Program-made: the position numbers and the translations under genes
The notes under the pieces: model-generated
Databases searched by the model: none
What the model saw: the letters and a program-made list of their open reading frames with translations, nothing else
Told to the model about the DNA's origin: nothing
IMG/VR virus record: IMGVR_UViG_3300005096_000051
Coordinates: 1-34,977 of that record
Source of the DNA: a virus
Length of the DNA stretch: 34,977 nucleotides
Direction: 5' to 3' (one strand)
Shown: one piece after another, positions 7,758 to 15,850 of the stretch
Position numbering within the stretch: the stretch's first letter is position 1
Layout of the letters: every line of letters starts with the position of its first letter

Positions 7758-7769
7758 GGTTATCCTCCG

Positions 7770-10700
7770 TTATGGATTCCAACCAAAGAAGTCGGGCTCG
7801 TCGTCAGTAGGCGGATCGTACGGAGTCGTGTGGTATCCGTCCCATACGCGCAACGCGGACAGGAAAATGTCCCCGCTTCCGCTCGGGAACGTCAGAGAGA
7901 ATCCTGGTCCGTACGAGAAAAGATAAGGAAGCGCGGACACAAAAAACCGGAGTGGTTGTCCGCCATCAACGCTGATGTTCAAAAGGTAAGGATCGGATTT
8001 TCTGATCGACAAGCGGAAATGATGCCAGTTTGAGTCGCTCGGGATGAAGTTTGCTGGAATCGTAAATGTATCGAACGCCGCAGCAGACGTGTAAACCGAA
8101 CACGAACCTCCAGAAACGGACGACGAGAAGTTTATCAAGGTTTGCGGAACGTTGCTGTCGGAGATGAGCAAACCGATAGGGTCGGTCGGCACATCCCGCT
8201 TCACGAAGAACTCAAAACCGACACCGTGCTTGAAGACGACCCCCCGAATGAGTCGGTTGTCTGGAAAGCGCACTCCGCCTGAACCGTAGCGCAACCCAGA
8301 AGTGAATGGCCCATCAGTGAAGAGCACGTTGTTCCCGAAATGGTCGCGCAACACCCCGTCCAAGGACTGAGGTTGCTCCTCGTACAGATCAAGATTGCGT
8401 GGGTCAGTGCGCGCGGGCATCGTGACCAACGTGTTGTGGAACCAGTTCGTCAGCAAAACCTGATCGAATCTTACCACTTCGGACGCCGCTGGGCCTTCGG
8501 CACGCAACACTACGCGAAATCCGTAGTCCCCAAGACTACCAAACAGCGCCGCACGTCTTGGGTAGGTGAAATCGAAAGCCTTTCCACTGTTCGTGTAGGC
8601 CACCATCCGCAGCGATGAGGAACCAACATCAGCCAAAGAGAAACTCAAGTTCTTCCAAGCCCCTCCGATGATCGTCGCTTGGACAACAGGCGGAATCGAA
8701 ACGGACCCGTATTCACTCTCGTCGATAGCGATTTCGGGAACGCTTATCTCCTGCGACGCCTGGTCTATCACCAGCCGCAACAGCTTCCTCCCACGATATG
8801 CGCTCAAGATTTCGATGGCGGCGTTGGCCTGGGTGGTTTCCAAATAGTAGACAAGGTCAACCGATAAGCCTTTACTGAATTTGTCTCGCGTGAACAGGTC
8901 AAACGGCACGGGAAGTGCAGCTTCACCAGATGCGTCCGTAGTCAACTTCAGGTAGGAACTTCCCGACCACAATGGAGCCGTAGCGTCAATTTCGGCTGTA
9001 CCTGTAGTTCCAGCATTACCAGAAAACTCATTTACTGCGCCTGCCGGTACAGCGCGTGAAACCGAAGGAATCGCTCCGAGAGCATCCTCGAACGTCCACG
9101 CTGAAACGAGCGGTTCGTTGAACCGATAGTCCGCCACGACACGTGCGTCGTTGTCCTCTTTCTTCTTCGGCGTAATGCGGAACAGCGCCCACTTTGCTCG
9201 AATGCCGGTCGTGTCCCACTTGAAGACGTGGGCGACGCCGGAGGGACTGGACGCCAATCCAGTCGCACCGCTCCCTCCAGGGCCGGAGACGGCAGGGAAC
9301 CATTCGTTCGAGCCGTCCAAACGGTACTCTGGTACGATGTCGCAAAGCTGACTGTCACGGTCGTACAGCGTGAAATCCACGTCCACGACGCCGCTGACAG
9401 GACTGACCAGCGTGAGCGGGTGATCTACCGAAGGGATGGACTGCTCGGGTCCAGCCAGATTCTTTACTGCATTGGCTCGCGGACTCGTCCAGTCCGTCAC
9501 GTTGGCCGAGGCGCTCCTGGCGATGACAGCGATGTAGAGGTCACGTTCCTCTTGCGAGATGATGCCGCGAATATCGAACACGTAGCTGTACGAGGGCGCC
9601 GTCGCGTCTGCGGTCAGTCCGGTTGTCTGGTTGGCGGACGACCCGGATGGAGCATCCCGCCAAAGCTCCCCGTCGAACGAGTAAAGGACGCGAATCTCCA
9701 CGTCCGTCAGCGAAAACGGATAGTAGAGGTCGAAAGACACCGTCGCCAAACGGTTCGGATAGTCGAACGTCGGTTGGATGTTCCGTACGGAAACGGTCTG
9801 CTTCTCGTTGAAGCGCAACCGCGTGAACTGTTTGTCGATTTGCGGGACTTCGTACGTCCCGTCGTCCGTGTAGGCTTCCGTACCGGCGTGATAAACGACG
9901 TCGTTCACATCCCACCAACGACTAGGGTTCGAGCCGTCGTGGTAGATTTCCAGATAACGGAACTCCGTAGGGATTGGCGCCTTCGCCAAGTCCAAAGCTA
10001 TTCCGTATTTTCCTTGCGAAAATTCAGGAATCTGAGCAGTGGATGTCTGCGGAACCGTATACGACCCACCAGACGGGTCCAACGCCGCGTCCCATACGCG
10101 GAAGTTGCAAAGGCGCGCCTCGGTCCCGCCGGTAAGGCTGTACGCGGCAAGGACGACCTCCATTCGCTTCGCCTGGTCGATACTCTGCTCGGTGAAAGCG
10201 AGAGGAAATCCGTACAGCGTCCCGTCAACGCCTACCACCAACTGCTCATGCACGAACGAGTAGCCGAATATGACGTGCTTGAAGCCGGTAAGTCCCGGAA
10301 CGTTTATGGTCGCGTTCTGAGGCGCTCCCTGTGCGTCTCGATACGTGATCGTGAAGGCGTTTAGCGGATGGACACGTACGAGGCGGAGGAACGTGGCGCC
10401 GAGTTCCTCAAGACGAATATCGACCGAAGCGTCGAAATCGACCACGAAGTCAACGAACACACCTCCGTTTCGGAACAACGTGTCGTGTGACCACCCAAGA
10501 TACAGCGTGGAGAAGTGGCGAAGGCGAACTCCGTCGGTCAAGTCGGAGAAGTGCCGAATGAAAAAGCTACCAAGCTCAGCCTTTCCGGTCACTTGTGCGG
10601 AACCGCTTTGGTTCCCTAACTGGTCCACAGGGTACTGCGAGGACGATCCAACCAACGTGACGTCGTCGTCCAAGCGGTAGTGCATCATCAAGCGAGGACG

Positions 10701-11054
10701 CTGGGAAAAGAAAACACCTTCCGTACCGCCGGCGATGTTTTCTCGGGAACACCCGAAAAGCAACGTGGCGAAACCAGCGTCTTCCCTACGCACAAGACTG
10801 ACACGATGATGAGCATCCCTGCCGGAGAAAGGACGGAGCCCAGTCTTGTATGTCGTCGGTGCGCCTAACGTGTTCGGATAGACGGTTACGTTTCCGTTGC
10901 TATCCCACTCCAATGCGGGGGCTGTGGGGGAACCCGGTTGACCGAGAATGCGAAAACGCAGTTTCGTATCGGAGAGGAAAAACCTCTCCCAATAGTCCAG
11001 GGTGAACGATTCGCCTTGGGGAATCGAAATCTGGTTGAACGGCAGACGAATCAT
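7770..11054 (-). CDS. Giant LamG/Ig-like virion protein, downstream half
   Basis: A 1094-residue protein made of beta-sandwich modules. Residues 1 to about 115 begin in the middle of a LamG (concanavalin-like) domain (RLPFNQISIP, FTLDYWERF) whose first half is the end of the preceding gene. Further LamG-like units start near residues 120 (LMMHYRLDD), 650 (VSAWTFEDALGAIP) and 880. Two Ig/FN3-like modules at about 430-640 (YSFDGELW, YRLDGSNEWF with HVFKWD) match those of the tail protein I gene. The ATG is in the same frame as the upstream gene, separated only by TAG-AGC. GGAG six bases before the ATG permits separate initiation. The role is probably a long fibre or baseplate-associated glycan-binding appendage. 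The alternative is the second half of a read-through product. Confidence 0.8.
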   Translation of the reverse strand: MIRLPFNQISIPQGESFTLDYWERFFLSDTKLRFRILGQPGSPTAPALEWDSNGNVTVYPNTLGAPTTYKTGLRPFSGRDAHHRVSLVRREDAGFATLLFGCSRENIAGGTEGVFFSQRPRLMMHYRLDDDVTLVGSSSQYPVDQLGNQSGSAQVTGKAELGSFFIRHFSDLTDGVRLRHFSTLYLGWSHDTLFRNGGVFVDFVVDFDASVDIRLEELGATFLRLVRVHPLNAFTITYRDAQGAPQNATINVPGLTGFKHVIFGYSFVHEQLVVGVDGTLYGFPLAFTEQSIDQAKRMEVVLAAYSLTGGTEARLCNFRVWDAALDPSGGSYTVPQTSTAQIPEFSQGKYGIALDLAKAPIPTEFRYLEIYHDGSNPSRWWDVNDVVYHAGTEAYTDDGTYEVPQIDKQFTRLRFNEKQTVSVRNIQPTFDYPNRLATVSFDLYYPFSLTDVEIRVLYSFDGELWRDAPSGSSANQTTGLTADATAPSYSYVFDIRGIISQEERDLYIAVIARSASANVTDWTSPRANAVKNLAGPEQSIPSVDHPLTLVSPVSGVVDVDFTLYDRDSQLCDIVPEYRLDGSNEWFPAVSGPGGSGATGLASSPSGVAHVFKWDTTGIRAKWALFRITPKKKEDNDARVVADYRFNEPLVSAWTFEDALGAIPSVSRAVPAGAVNEFSGNAGTTGTAEIDATAPLWSGSSYLKLTTDASGEAALPVPFDLFTRDKFSKGLSVDLVYYLETTQANAAIEILSAYRGRKLLRLVIDQASQEISVPEIAIDESEYGSVSIPPVVQATIIGGAWKNLSFSLADVGSSSLRMVAYTNSGKAFDFTYPRRAALFGSLGDYGFRVVLRAEGPAASEVVRFDQVLLTNWFHNTLVTMPARTDPRNLDLYEEQPQSLDGVLRDHFGNNVLFTDGPFTSGLRYGSGGVRFPDNRLIRGVVFKHGVGFEFFVKRDVPTDPIGLLISDSNVPQTLINFSSSVSGGSCSVYTSAAAFDTFTIPANFIPSDSNWHHFRLSIRKSDPYLLNISVDGGQPLRFFVSALPYLFSYGPGFSLTFPSGSGDIFLSALRVWDGYHTTPYDPPTDDEPDFFGWNP

Positions 11055-11057
11055 GCT

Positions 11058-13064
11058 CTACTCCGCAAACAAGCGTAGAACGCCTGTGATTCCCGAATGA
11101 CCGAGAGCGGCCGGCGCGATGGTAACAGAACTGGCCTGCGCGTTCCCGTCCATATTTCCGAGAACGTCCGCCGGAACCGTCGGGCTGTTGTTTGGTACGG
11201 TTCCGAAGAACCCACCGAAACCGAACGACAACTTCCCGTAAGGGGTATGAGCGACACTTATGCGAAATCTAGTACGCGGCGACGTTTTTCCCTCCGAATC
11301 GATGACTTGCACCTCGAAAGCGTACTCCCCTAACCCTGACGCTATGCCGGAAATCGCTCCGAGTGACGCATCAAATGACAGACCAGGAGGCAACACGCCG
11401 TCCAACAACACCCAAGTCAGCGGAGGAACGGCGTTGGCAGCGTTCAGTTGGATTGATGCCACGTCGCCTAGTTCGAGGACGAGGTCGGTCGGGTCAACGA
11501 AAACGAACGGCGGTGTAGAACCGCTGATTCCGATGACGTTTTCCGAGTTGGATGGATTGTAGTCACCGAACTGAACGTACGGAATAACCGACAGCCGATC
11601 AATGTCTATGTACTCGGTGTCAGGGAGGGTTTTGATGGCGAGGATGGTCAAAGTGATTTCATTTGCCAACGCGATGTCCGGCGTATTGAGGCTGACAAAA
11701 GACTCCCGAGCCCGTTCCACGCCGTCTATGTGCATCGTGACGACGCCAGAGTTTGAGCGCAAAACACCGATTCGGAAATTATGCCAGTCGTCCAGCGTAA
11801 GCTCGGGGTCGATGGTACCCGATTTCAAGAACGTACGGTTCCCAGAAACGACCTGAAATGACCAATAGACCCGCGAAAGAGAGATGGTCAAAAGCTGTGT
11901 TCCGTTCGTGGCGTTCAGATAAACCAGAACCGTCTGTCCCTGGTCAAGCTGTTGTGCCTTGAACCGAACGAGAAAGTCCAGGGATATTCCGTTTCCTATG
12001 CTTGGCGCCAGCGTAAGTCGGTTGTTCGGGTGGGGAAGGCGGAGTAACGCACTCGGATTCGGCGTAAGACGTAAACACCCGCTACCGAAGCGCGGGCTGT
12101 CGTTCGAGATTTCCACGGAACTCAAAAATGCGTTTCCGTCACGATTCTCGCGGGCAGTGTGGTGGGAGTATCCGACTTCAGCCGGGATGTCCGGCGAACC
12201 GGATGGCATAGGAGGCGTATCGTTGAACGTCCAAAGAAGCAGCGGTTCTACGGATTCAAGCCGGAATCCTAGTTCCTGCGTCCCATCCGTCAGTTCGTAG
12301 ATGGGATCGCCGCCCGTTGAGAACGTAGTCGGTACGACCACTCCCGGTACGTTGTTGTCGCCTTCGTCGAATGCGTCCAGGACGGCAAGATTGTCCAGGT
12401 CAACGGAGAACGGCGCGATTCCTCCGGCATCTTCTACACGCGCGCTGAAAACGATTTTTCCGTCGGAGGCGCCCCGGAACATCTGTGGGAGAACCCCACT
12501 GAACGATACCGTAGAAAGCTCATACAGAGTGCCGCCGACAGCGATCATCCGACGTGTCTGCACGTAGGACTTGCTGATACCGAAACGTGCGTGATACCAG
12601 TTGCCTACCGAGATGCCGATAGAAGTCGTTACGACGACCGGAGGGTCGCCGGTGTTGCCAACGAGGGAAAGAGACGCAGTGGCGTTGCTGGCGGCGTCAA
12701 TTTCCACCGTCACCGAGAAAAACTCGTTTGTCAGGGTTGACCCGTCGTACGCGCCGATCTTCAGACGTGTGCCGATATTTGGAATCCTGACGAAAAAATC
12801 GAGGGTCAGCCCGTTCTTCAGAGCGTTGGCGTCAATCCGCACCCCTGGGGGCGGGAAGATGATGCCTTGAGACGCACCGGAACCGGAAAGCTGGAGGTAG
12901 TTGCCTTGTACGCCTCCGGCAACGATGGTCGGTGAACCAGTCGAGAGAATGTCGTTGCCGTCGGCGGCGCCGTCCTCGTCGGGAACCGTATTGCTTCCGG
13001 CTGGAATGGCTCCCACGGCGTCGTTGAACCGCCAGAGAAAGCGTGGGGTGACAAAGTTTCCCAT
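11058..13064 (-). CDS. LamG-repeat virion protein, upstream half, ending at an amber inside a LamG domain
   Basis: A 668-residue protein. LamG-like domain 1 starts at about residue 8 (FLWRFNDAVGAIP) and domain 2 at about 275 (LLWTFNDTPPMPSG). Both contain the N-G-[LI]-[TS]-L-D-F-[FL]-V-R strand. A putative Ig (He_PIG-like) domain at about 520-600 has PPLTWVLLDGVLPPGLSF and GEYAFEVQVIDSEGK. A third LamG starts at about 608 but stops at the TAG at 11058-11060, after GVLRLFAE. The missing continuation is encoded in frame immediately downstream. Elements C1 and C2 and an AAAAAGGAAT ribosome binding site lie upstream of the ATG. It probably forms an extended carbohydrate-binding appendage. LamG modules commonly bind glycans, but no binding residues can be assigned here. 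Confidence 0.82.
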   Translation of the reverse strand: MGNFVTPRFLWRFNDAVGAIPAGSNTVPDEDGAADGNDILSTGSPTIVAGGVQGNYLQLSGSGASQGIIFPPPGVRIDANALKNGLTLDFFVRIPNIGTRLKIGAYDGSTLTNEFFSVTVEIDAASNATASLSLVGNTGDPPVVVTTSIGISVGNWYHARFGISKSYVQTRRMIAVGGTLYELSTVSFSGVLPQMFRGASDGKIVFSARVEDAGGIAPFSVDLDNLAVLDAFDEGDNNVPGVVVPTTFSTGGDPIYELTDGTQELGFRLESVEPLLLWTFNDTPPMPSGSPDIPAEVGYSHHTARENRDGNAFLSSVEISNDSPRFGSGCLRLTPNPSALLRLPHPNNRLTLAPSIGNGISLDFLVRFKAQQLDQGQTVLVYLNATNGTQLLTISLSRVYWSFQVVSGNRTFLKSGTIDPELTLDDWHNFRIGVLRSNSGVVTMHIDGVERARESFVSLNTPDIALANEITLTILAIKTLPDTEYIDIDRLSVIPYVQFGDYNPSNSENVIGISGSTPPFVFVDPTDLVLELGDVASIQLNAANAVPPLTWVLLDGVLPPGLSFDASLGAISGIASGLGEYAFEVQVIDSEGKTSPRTRFRISVAHTPYGKLSFGFGGFFGTVPNNSPTVPADVLGNMDGNAQASSVTIAPAALGHSGITGVLRLFAE

Positions 13065-13078
13065 GTTTATTCCTTTTT

Positions 13079-13107
13079 CTTATTCAAACTGAATAGACTT
13101 TTGTAAC
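13079..13107 (-). promoter_or_regulatory. Dyad promoter-like element C1
   Basis: On the minus strand GTTACA (13107-13102), a 17-base spacer and AATAAG (13084-13079) contain the dyad TATTCA-AAC-TGAATA (13081-13095). The LamG gene start follows, with GAAAAAGGAAT in its leader. Its centre is 38 bp from that of C2. Confidence 0.62.
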
Positions 13108-13116
13108 GATGGGTGT

Positions 13117-13145
13117 CTTATTCAGATTGAATAGACTTTCGTCAT
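13117..13145 (-). promoter_or_regulatory. Dyad promoter-like element C2
   Basis: On the minus strand ATGACG (13145-13140), a 17-base spacer and AATAAG (13122-13117) contain the dyad TATTCA-GAT-TGAATA (13119-13133). The -35-like hexamer overlaps the stop codon of the baseplate J gene. Confidence 0.6.
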
Positions 13146-14803
13146 GGGCACGAGCCTGTTACCGTGGGCGTCTGCTCTGGCGTCACCTTGTACGTTGCCG
13201 TGATGGTTCCAATGACGAGAAGCTCGTTTGCCGCAGACGTCACGTCTCCGGTCGGAGTCGATACCCCGTCGAAGTAGTCCACCCCGTCCACGTCATTCAC
13301 GGCTTCGTAAATGTCCGACAGACGGAGCGTACTGCCTGGTTGATGGTCGAGGCGTTTGAACAAGTCCTTCAGCGCCGTCTCGACTTGGGTCTGGACCTCG
13401 GAGAGTTCGTAGTCCGGGCTGACGAAAACGTTTCCGAGGTCGATGTCAACCGGCGTCGTGATGCCGTCCTGAACGCACACGCGCACCGTGATGAGGGAGC
13501 GGGCGTCCAGGTAAGCCGTCAGGTCGTCCTTCAGGGCTTGAGACGTGTTGGCGAACGTGTCGCCAGAGGGTGCCCACACGTACACGTCCACCAGGTTGCC
13601 GGAGAAGAACGCCGGCGTCGGTACGAACTCCCACGTCGAACCGTTCCACTTATACATCCCCGGACCGGACGGCGCGGCACTGTCCGTATCGAGGATGATG
13701 TAGATGGAACCGATTGGTGGGTAAGGATTGGACGGAGAACCGTCGGGCAGGAGCGTATACGACGTGAAGATGTCGAGAATGCGGGGACCCGTTCCACTGT
13801 CCCGAAGCAACGCCGTGCCCTTACCGATGGTCCCGTTCGGACCGGAGTAACCGAGGATGAGCGTCACGTAGTCCTGTTGCGTGATCGCCTTGTCCACCGA
13901 CCGAATGAACAGCGGGATGAAGCGCCGCAAGTGCGCCAACGACTCGCGGTCGGATTCACCGGACGAGGCACCCGGGTTTGTGACGTTCAATGTGACCGTA
14001 CTCGTCAACGGCGGAATGCCGAGAATGCCGGTGATCTGTTGGTTGATGGTGTTGCCGGCGATGGCTCCCGCCGCGCCTTGCGTCGTACGGTAGCGAATGG
14101 ACACGTCCGCACCGTCAGGTGGGATATTCCCGTACGTGCCGTCTCCGAACAAGACGATGATGCGATTGTCGTTGTCGTACCGAACGCGATAGACGTTTTC
14201 CGTCTGGGCATTCAGCAGGTTACTGACTTCCTCCCACTCGATGCCGTTCACGAACACGGACCAAGAGCCGTCCGCCACGTTCGTCTGCGTGCTGGTGAAC
14301 TCTTGGTTGGGAATCCCGACGCTGGTGAACGTGTCCTCGAACTCAACGCCCTCAACAACCGTGAAGGTCACATCGGTCGTACCGGCAGGGAAGACCCAGT
14401 CGCGTGTCGTCTCGAAGACAAGCTGTCCCGCCGACACGCGCGTTCCCTTTGCGATGGTCAGTTGGTCTGGCGTGGGGTTTGATGTGTCATAGTCCTGGAC
14501 CTTGATGTCAACCGTCGCGGGCGTAGGCCCGGCGGGACGGTATCCGACCGACTCGGCAAATCGAAGCGCCGAGGCATACCGCTTCGCCGTCGAAATGTTG
14601 ACCTCCTGCCCCACGCGGTCGATGGAGAAGGACAGGACGTCTCCTACGTACGCCACGATCTCGATGAGAACCTGTCCGAGATTCGACTCGAAGAAATCCG
14701 TCCACAACTCCGGTCTGGCGGCGCGTACGTACTCTTCGAGCGCCTCCAGGATGGTAGCGAACTCCCGAGCGGTGTACCGGATTCTGGGTTTCGTCGCAGC
14801 CAT
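13142..14803 (-). CDS. Baseplate J-like / gp6-like wedge protein
   Basis: A 553-residue baseplate wedge protein of the J/gp6 type, which forms the ring around the hub and controls sheath contraction. The N-terminus has RIRYTAREFATILEALEEYV and the DFFESNLGQVLIEIVAYVGDVLSF segment seen in large phage J-like proteins, followed by AKRYASALRFAESVGYRPA. The diagnostic LFGDGTYGNIPP motif lies near residue 215-230, then a G-A-S-S-G-E-S-D-R-E segment and the RFIPLFIRSVDKAITQQDYVTL region. The C-terminal part (VPTPAFFSGNLVDVYVWAP, PVDIDLGNVFVSPDYE, PGSTLRLSDIYEAV) fits the family's terminal domains. It follows the gp25-like gene, the standard order. It ends under element C2. Confidence 0.93.
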   Translation of the reverse strand: MAATKPRIRYTAREFATILEALEEYVRAARPELWTDFFESNLGQVLIEIVAYVGDVLSFSIDRVGQEVNISTAKRYASALRFAESVGYRPAGPTPATVDIKVQDYDTSNPTPDQLTIAKGTRVSAGQLVFETTRDWVFPAGTTDVTFTVVEGVEFEDTFTSVGIPNQEFTSTQTNVADGSWSVFVNGIEWEEVSNLLNAQTENVYRVRYDNDNRIIVLFGDGTYGNIPPDGADVSIRYRTTQGAAGAIAGNTINQQITGILGIPPLTSTVTLNVTNPGASSGESDRESLAHLRRFIPLFIRSVDKAITQQDYVTLILGYSGPNGTIGKGTALLRDSGTGPRILDIFTSYTLLPDGSPSNPYPPIGSIYIILDTDSAAPSGPGMYKWNGSTWEFVPTPAFFSGNLVDVYVWAPSGDTFANTSQALKDDLTAYLDARSLITVRVCVQDGITTPVDIDLGNVFVSPDYELSEVQTQVETALKDLFKRLDHQPGSTLRLSDIYEAVNDVDGVDYFDGVSTPTGDVTSAANELLVIGTITATYKVTPEQTPTVTGSCP

Positions 14804-14814
14804 ATGGCGTCCCT

Positions 14815-15240
14815 CTAACCGATGATCCCACCAAGCGTCTTCATATCGACGACGAGACGCTTCGTGAACTGGCCTTGCTGTCCAACCACGCGGTACGTAA
14901 CGAAGACCGCGATTTTGTTTTCTTCTTCCAGCGTACGTACGTCAACGAAATCGACGGAAAGCCTGGGGTCCCACTTCGGGACCTCTTTGATGACGGCTTC
15001 CTTCACTGCTGTCTGTGCCACTGGAAGGAACTCGAAAAGTTGATGAGACAAACCTCCGCCGAACTCCGGGAGCATCACACGGAAGTTCTTCGGTGTGAGC
15101 AGAATCATCACGATGGAAGACCAGAGAAGGTCGTGGAGCGTCTTGGACGCAAAGTACCCGCCTTGGGACTTCACGACCGGCAACGCAAGTCCACGATACT
15201 CGATGCGCCCGTCTTCTGGATTCATCCCGTCGTGAGCCAT
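14815..15240 (-). CDS. gp25-like baseplate wedge protein (GPW/gp25 family)
   Basis: A 141-residue wedge protein of the W/gp25 family, which nucleates sheath assembly on the baseplate. The core motif is intact: KTLHDLLWSSIVMILLTPKNFR then VMLPEFGGGLSHQLFEFLP (residues about 33-74), including the conserved E-F-G-x-G-L. The C-terminal strands (DPRLSVDFVDVRTLEEENKI, FVTYRVV) also fit, and the length is normal. The start has no convincing ribosome binding site. It lies seven bases after the stop of the previous gene, so coupling is likely. It is followed 11 bases later by the baseplate J gene. Despite the historical 'lysozyme' label of the family, no lytic activity is implied. Confidence 0.93.
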   Translation of the reverse strand: MAHDGMNPEDGRIEYRGLALPVVKSQGGYFASKTLHDLLWSSIVMILLTPKNFRVMLPEFGGGLSHQLFEFLPVAQTAVKEAVIKEVPKWDPRLSVDFVDVRTLEEENKIAVFVTYRVVGQQGQFTKRLVVDMKTLGGIIG

Positions 15241-15247
15241 CGGTCGT

Positions 15248-15850
15248 TCACAGCGGCAAGTGTTGGTGAGTGGAACCTGAGACTATCGGCGGCGTAGTCG
15301 AGCCATCGATCAGAACTGCATCAACCAACGCCTCTGACAGACCGTCTATGTAGTCCGGCAGTTTACATACCGGATGGTTCAAATCGAAGTCTGGATTGGA
15401 AAGAAGCGGAGCTTTTACGAGTCCGGCCAACGTCGTTCCGGTCACACCGAACCAGGAATGCGTATGCGCCAGATCGTTACCGTCCTTCACGTCGGTAAGC
15501 ACGGTCAGGAAATGCGTGCCTACGCCATTCGACCAGGCGGACACGAAAGCCGGCCACTGGGCGTGTTGATTTACGTCGAAATCGGTAAGCAACGACAGAA
15601 TGCGTGCCTCCAGTGCCGGTCCGGTAAGGATTCCAGGCGTGAGTGTGTGCGTGTGCGGTTGCGCCGAACCGGGATTCGGGCCGTTTGCCGGAATCGTTAC
15701 GGCTACGCTCCACAAGTCAACGAACGATTGGCTCAACGCCGTGAGCATCTGGTCCTGGTGCGGACCGGCGCCGGGAGGAGAAATAGAGAAGCCTCGCGCC
15801 TGTAAGGCGGTAACGAATCGCTGCTTCAGGCTTGAGGCGCTGATGCTCAT
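15248..15850 (-). CDS. Histidine-motif baseplate protein next to the spike (200 aa)
   Basis: A 200-residue protein of unknown family. The N-terminal helix region (residues 5-50) is followed by three His-x-His pairs: H66/H68 (PHTHTL), H129/H131 (AHTHSW) and H195/H197 (THQHLP, five residues from the end). There are about ten histidines in all, far above its neighbours. One Cys (162) is present. Its start overlaps the spike stop (ATGA), so the two are translationally coupled. In spike apexes of P2 gpV and phage phi92 gp138, His-x-His motifs bind iron at the tip. The parallel suggests metal binding, possibly at or near the spike, but the motifs are spread over the sequence rather than at one apex. 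It could instead be a hub or wedge adaptor. Confidence 0.72.
   Translation of the reverse strand: MSISASSLKQRFVTALQARGFSISPPGAGPHQDQMLTALSQSFVDLWSVAVTIPANGPNPGSAQPHTHTLTPGILTGPALEARILSLLTDFDVNQHAQWPAFVSAWSNGVGTHFLTVLTDVKDGNDLAHTHSWFGVTGTTLAGLVKAPLLSNPDFDLNHPVCKLPDYIDGLSEALVDAVLIDGSTTPPIVSGSTHQHLPL

Noticed and set aside
9228-10364. Long + strand open frame inside the LamG gene, and similar ones at 13109-14482, 3886-4917 and 33164-34375
   Set aside because: They lie antisense to well-supported genes, have Arg-rich composition and no family motifs, and follow from GC-rich codon use on the minus strand.
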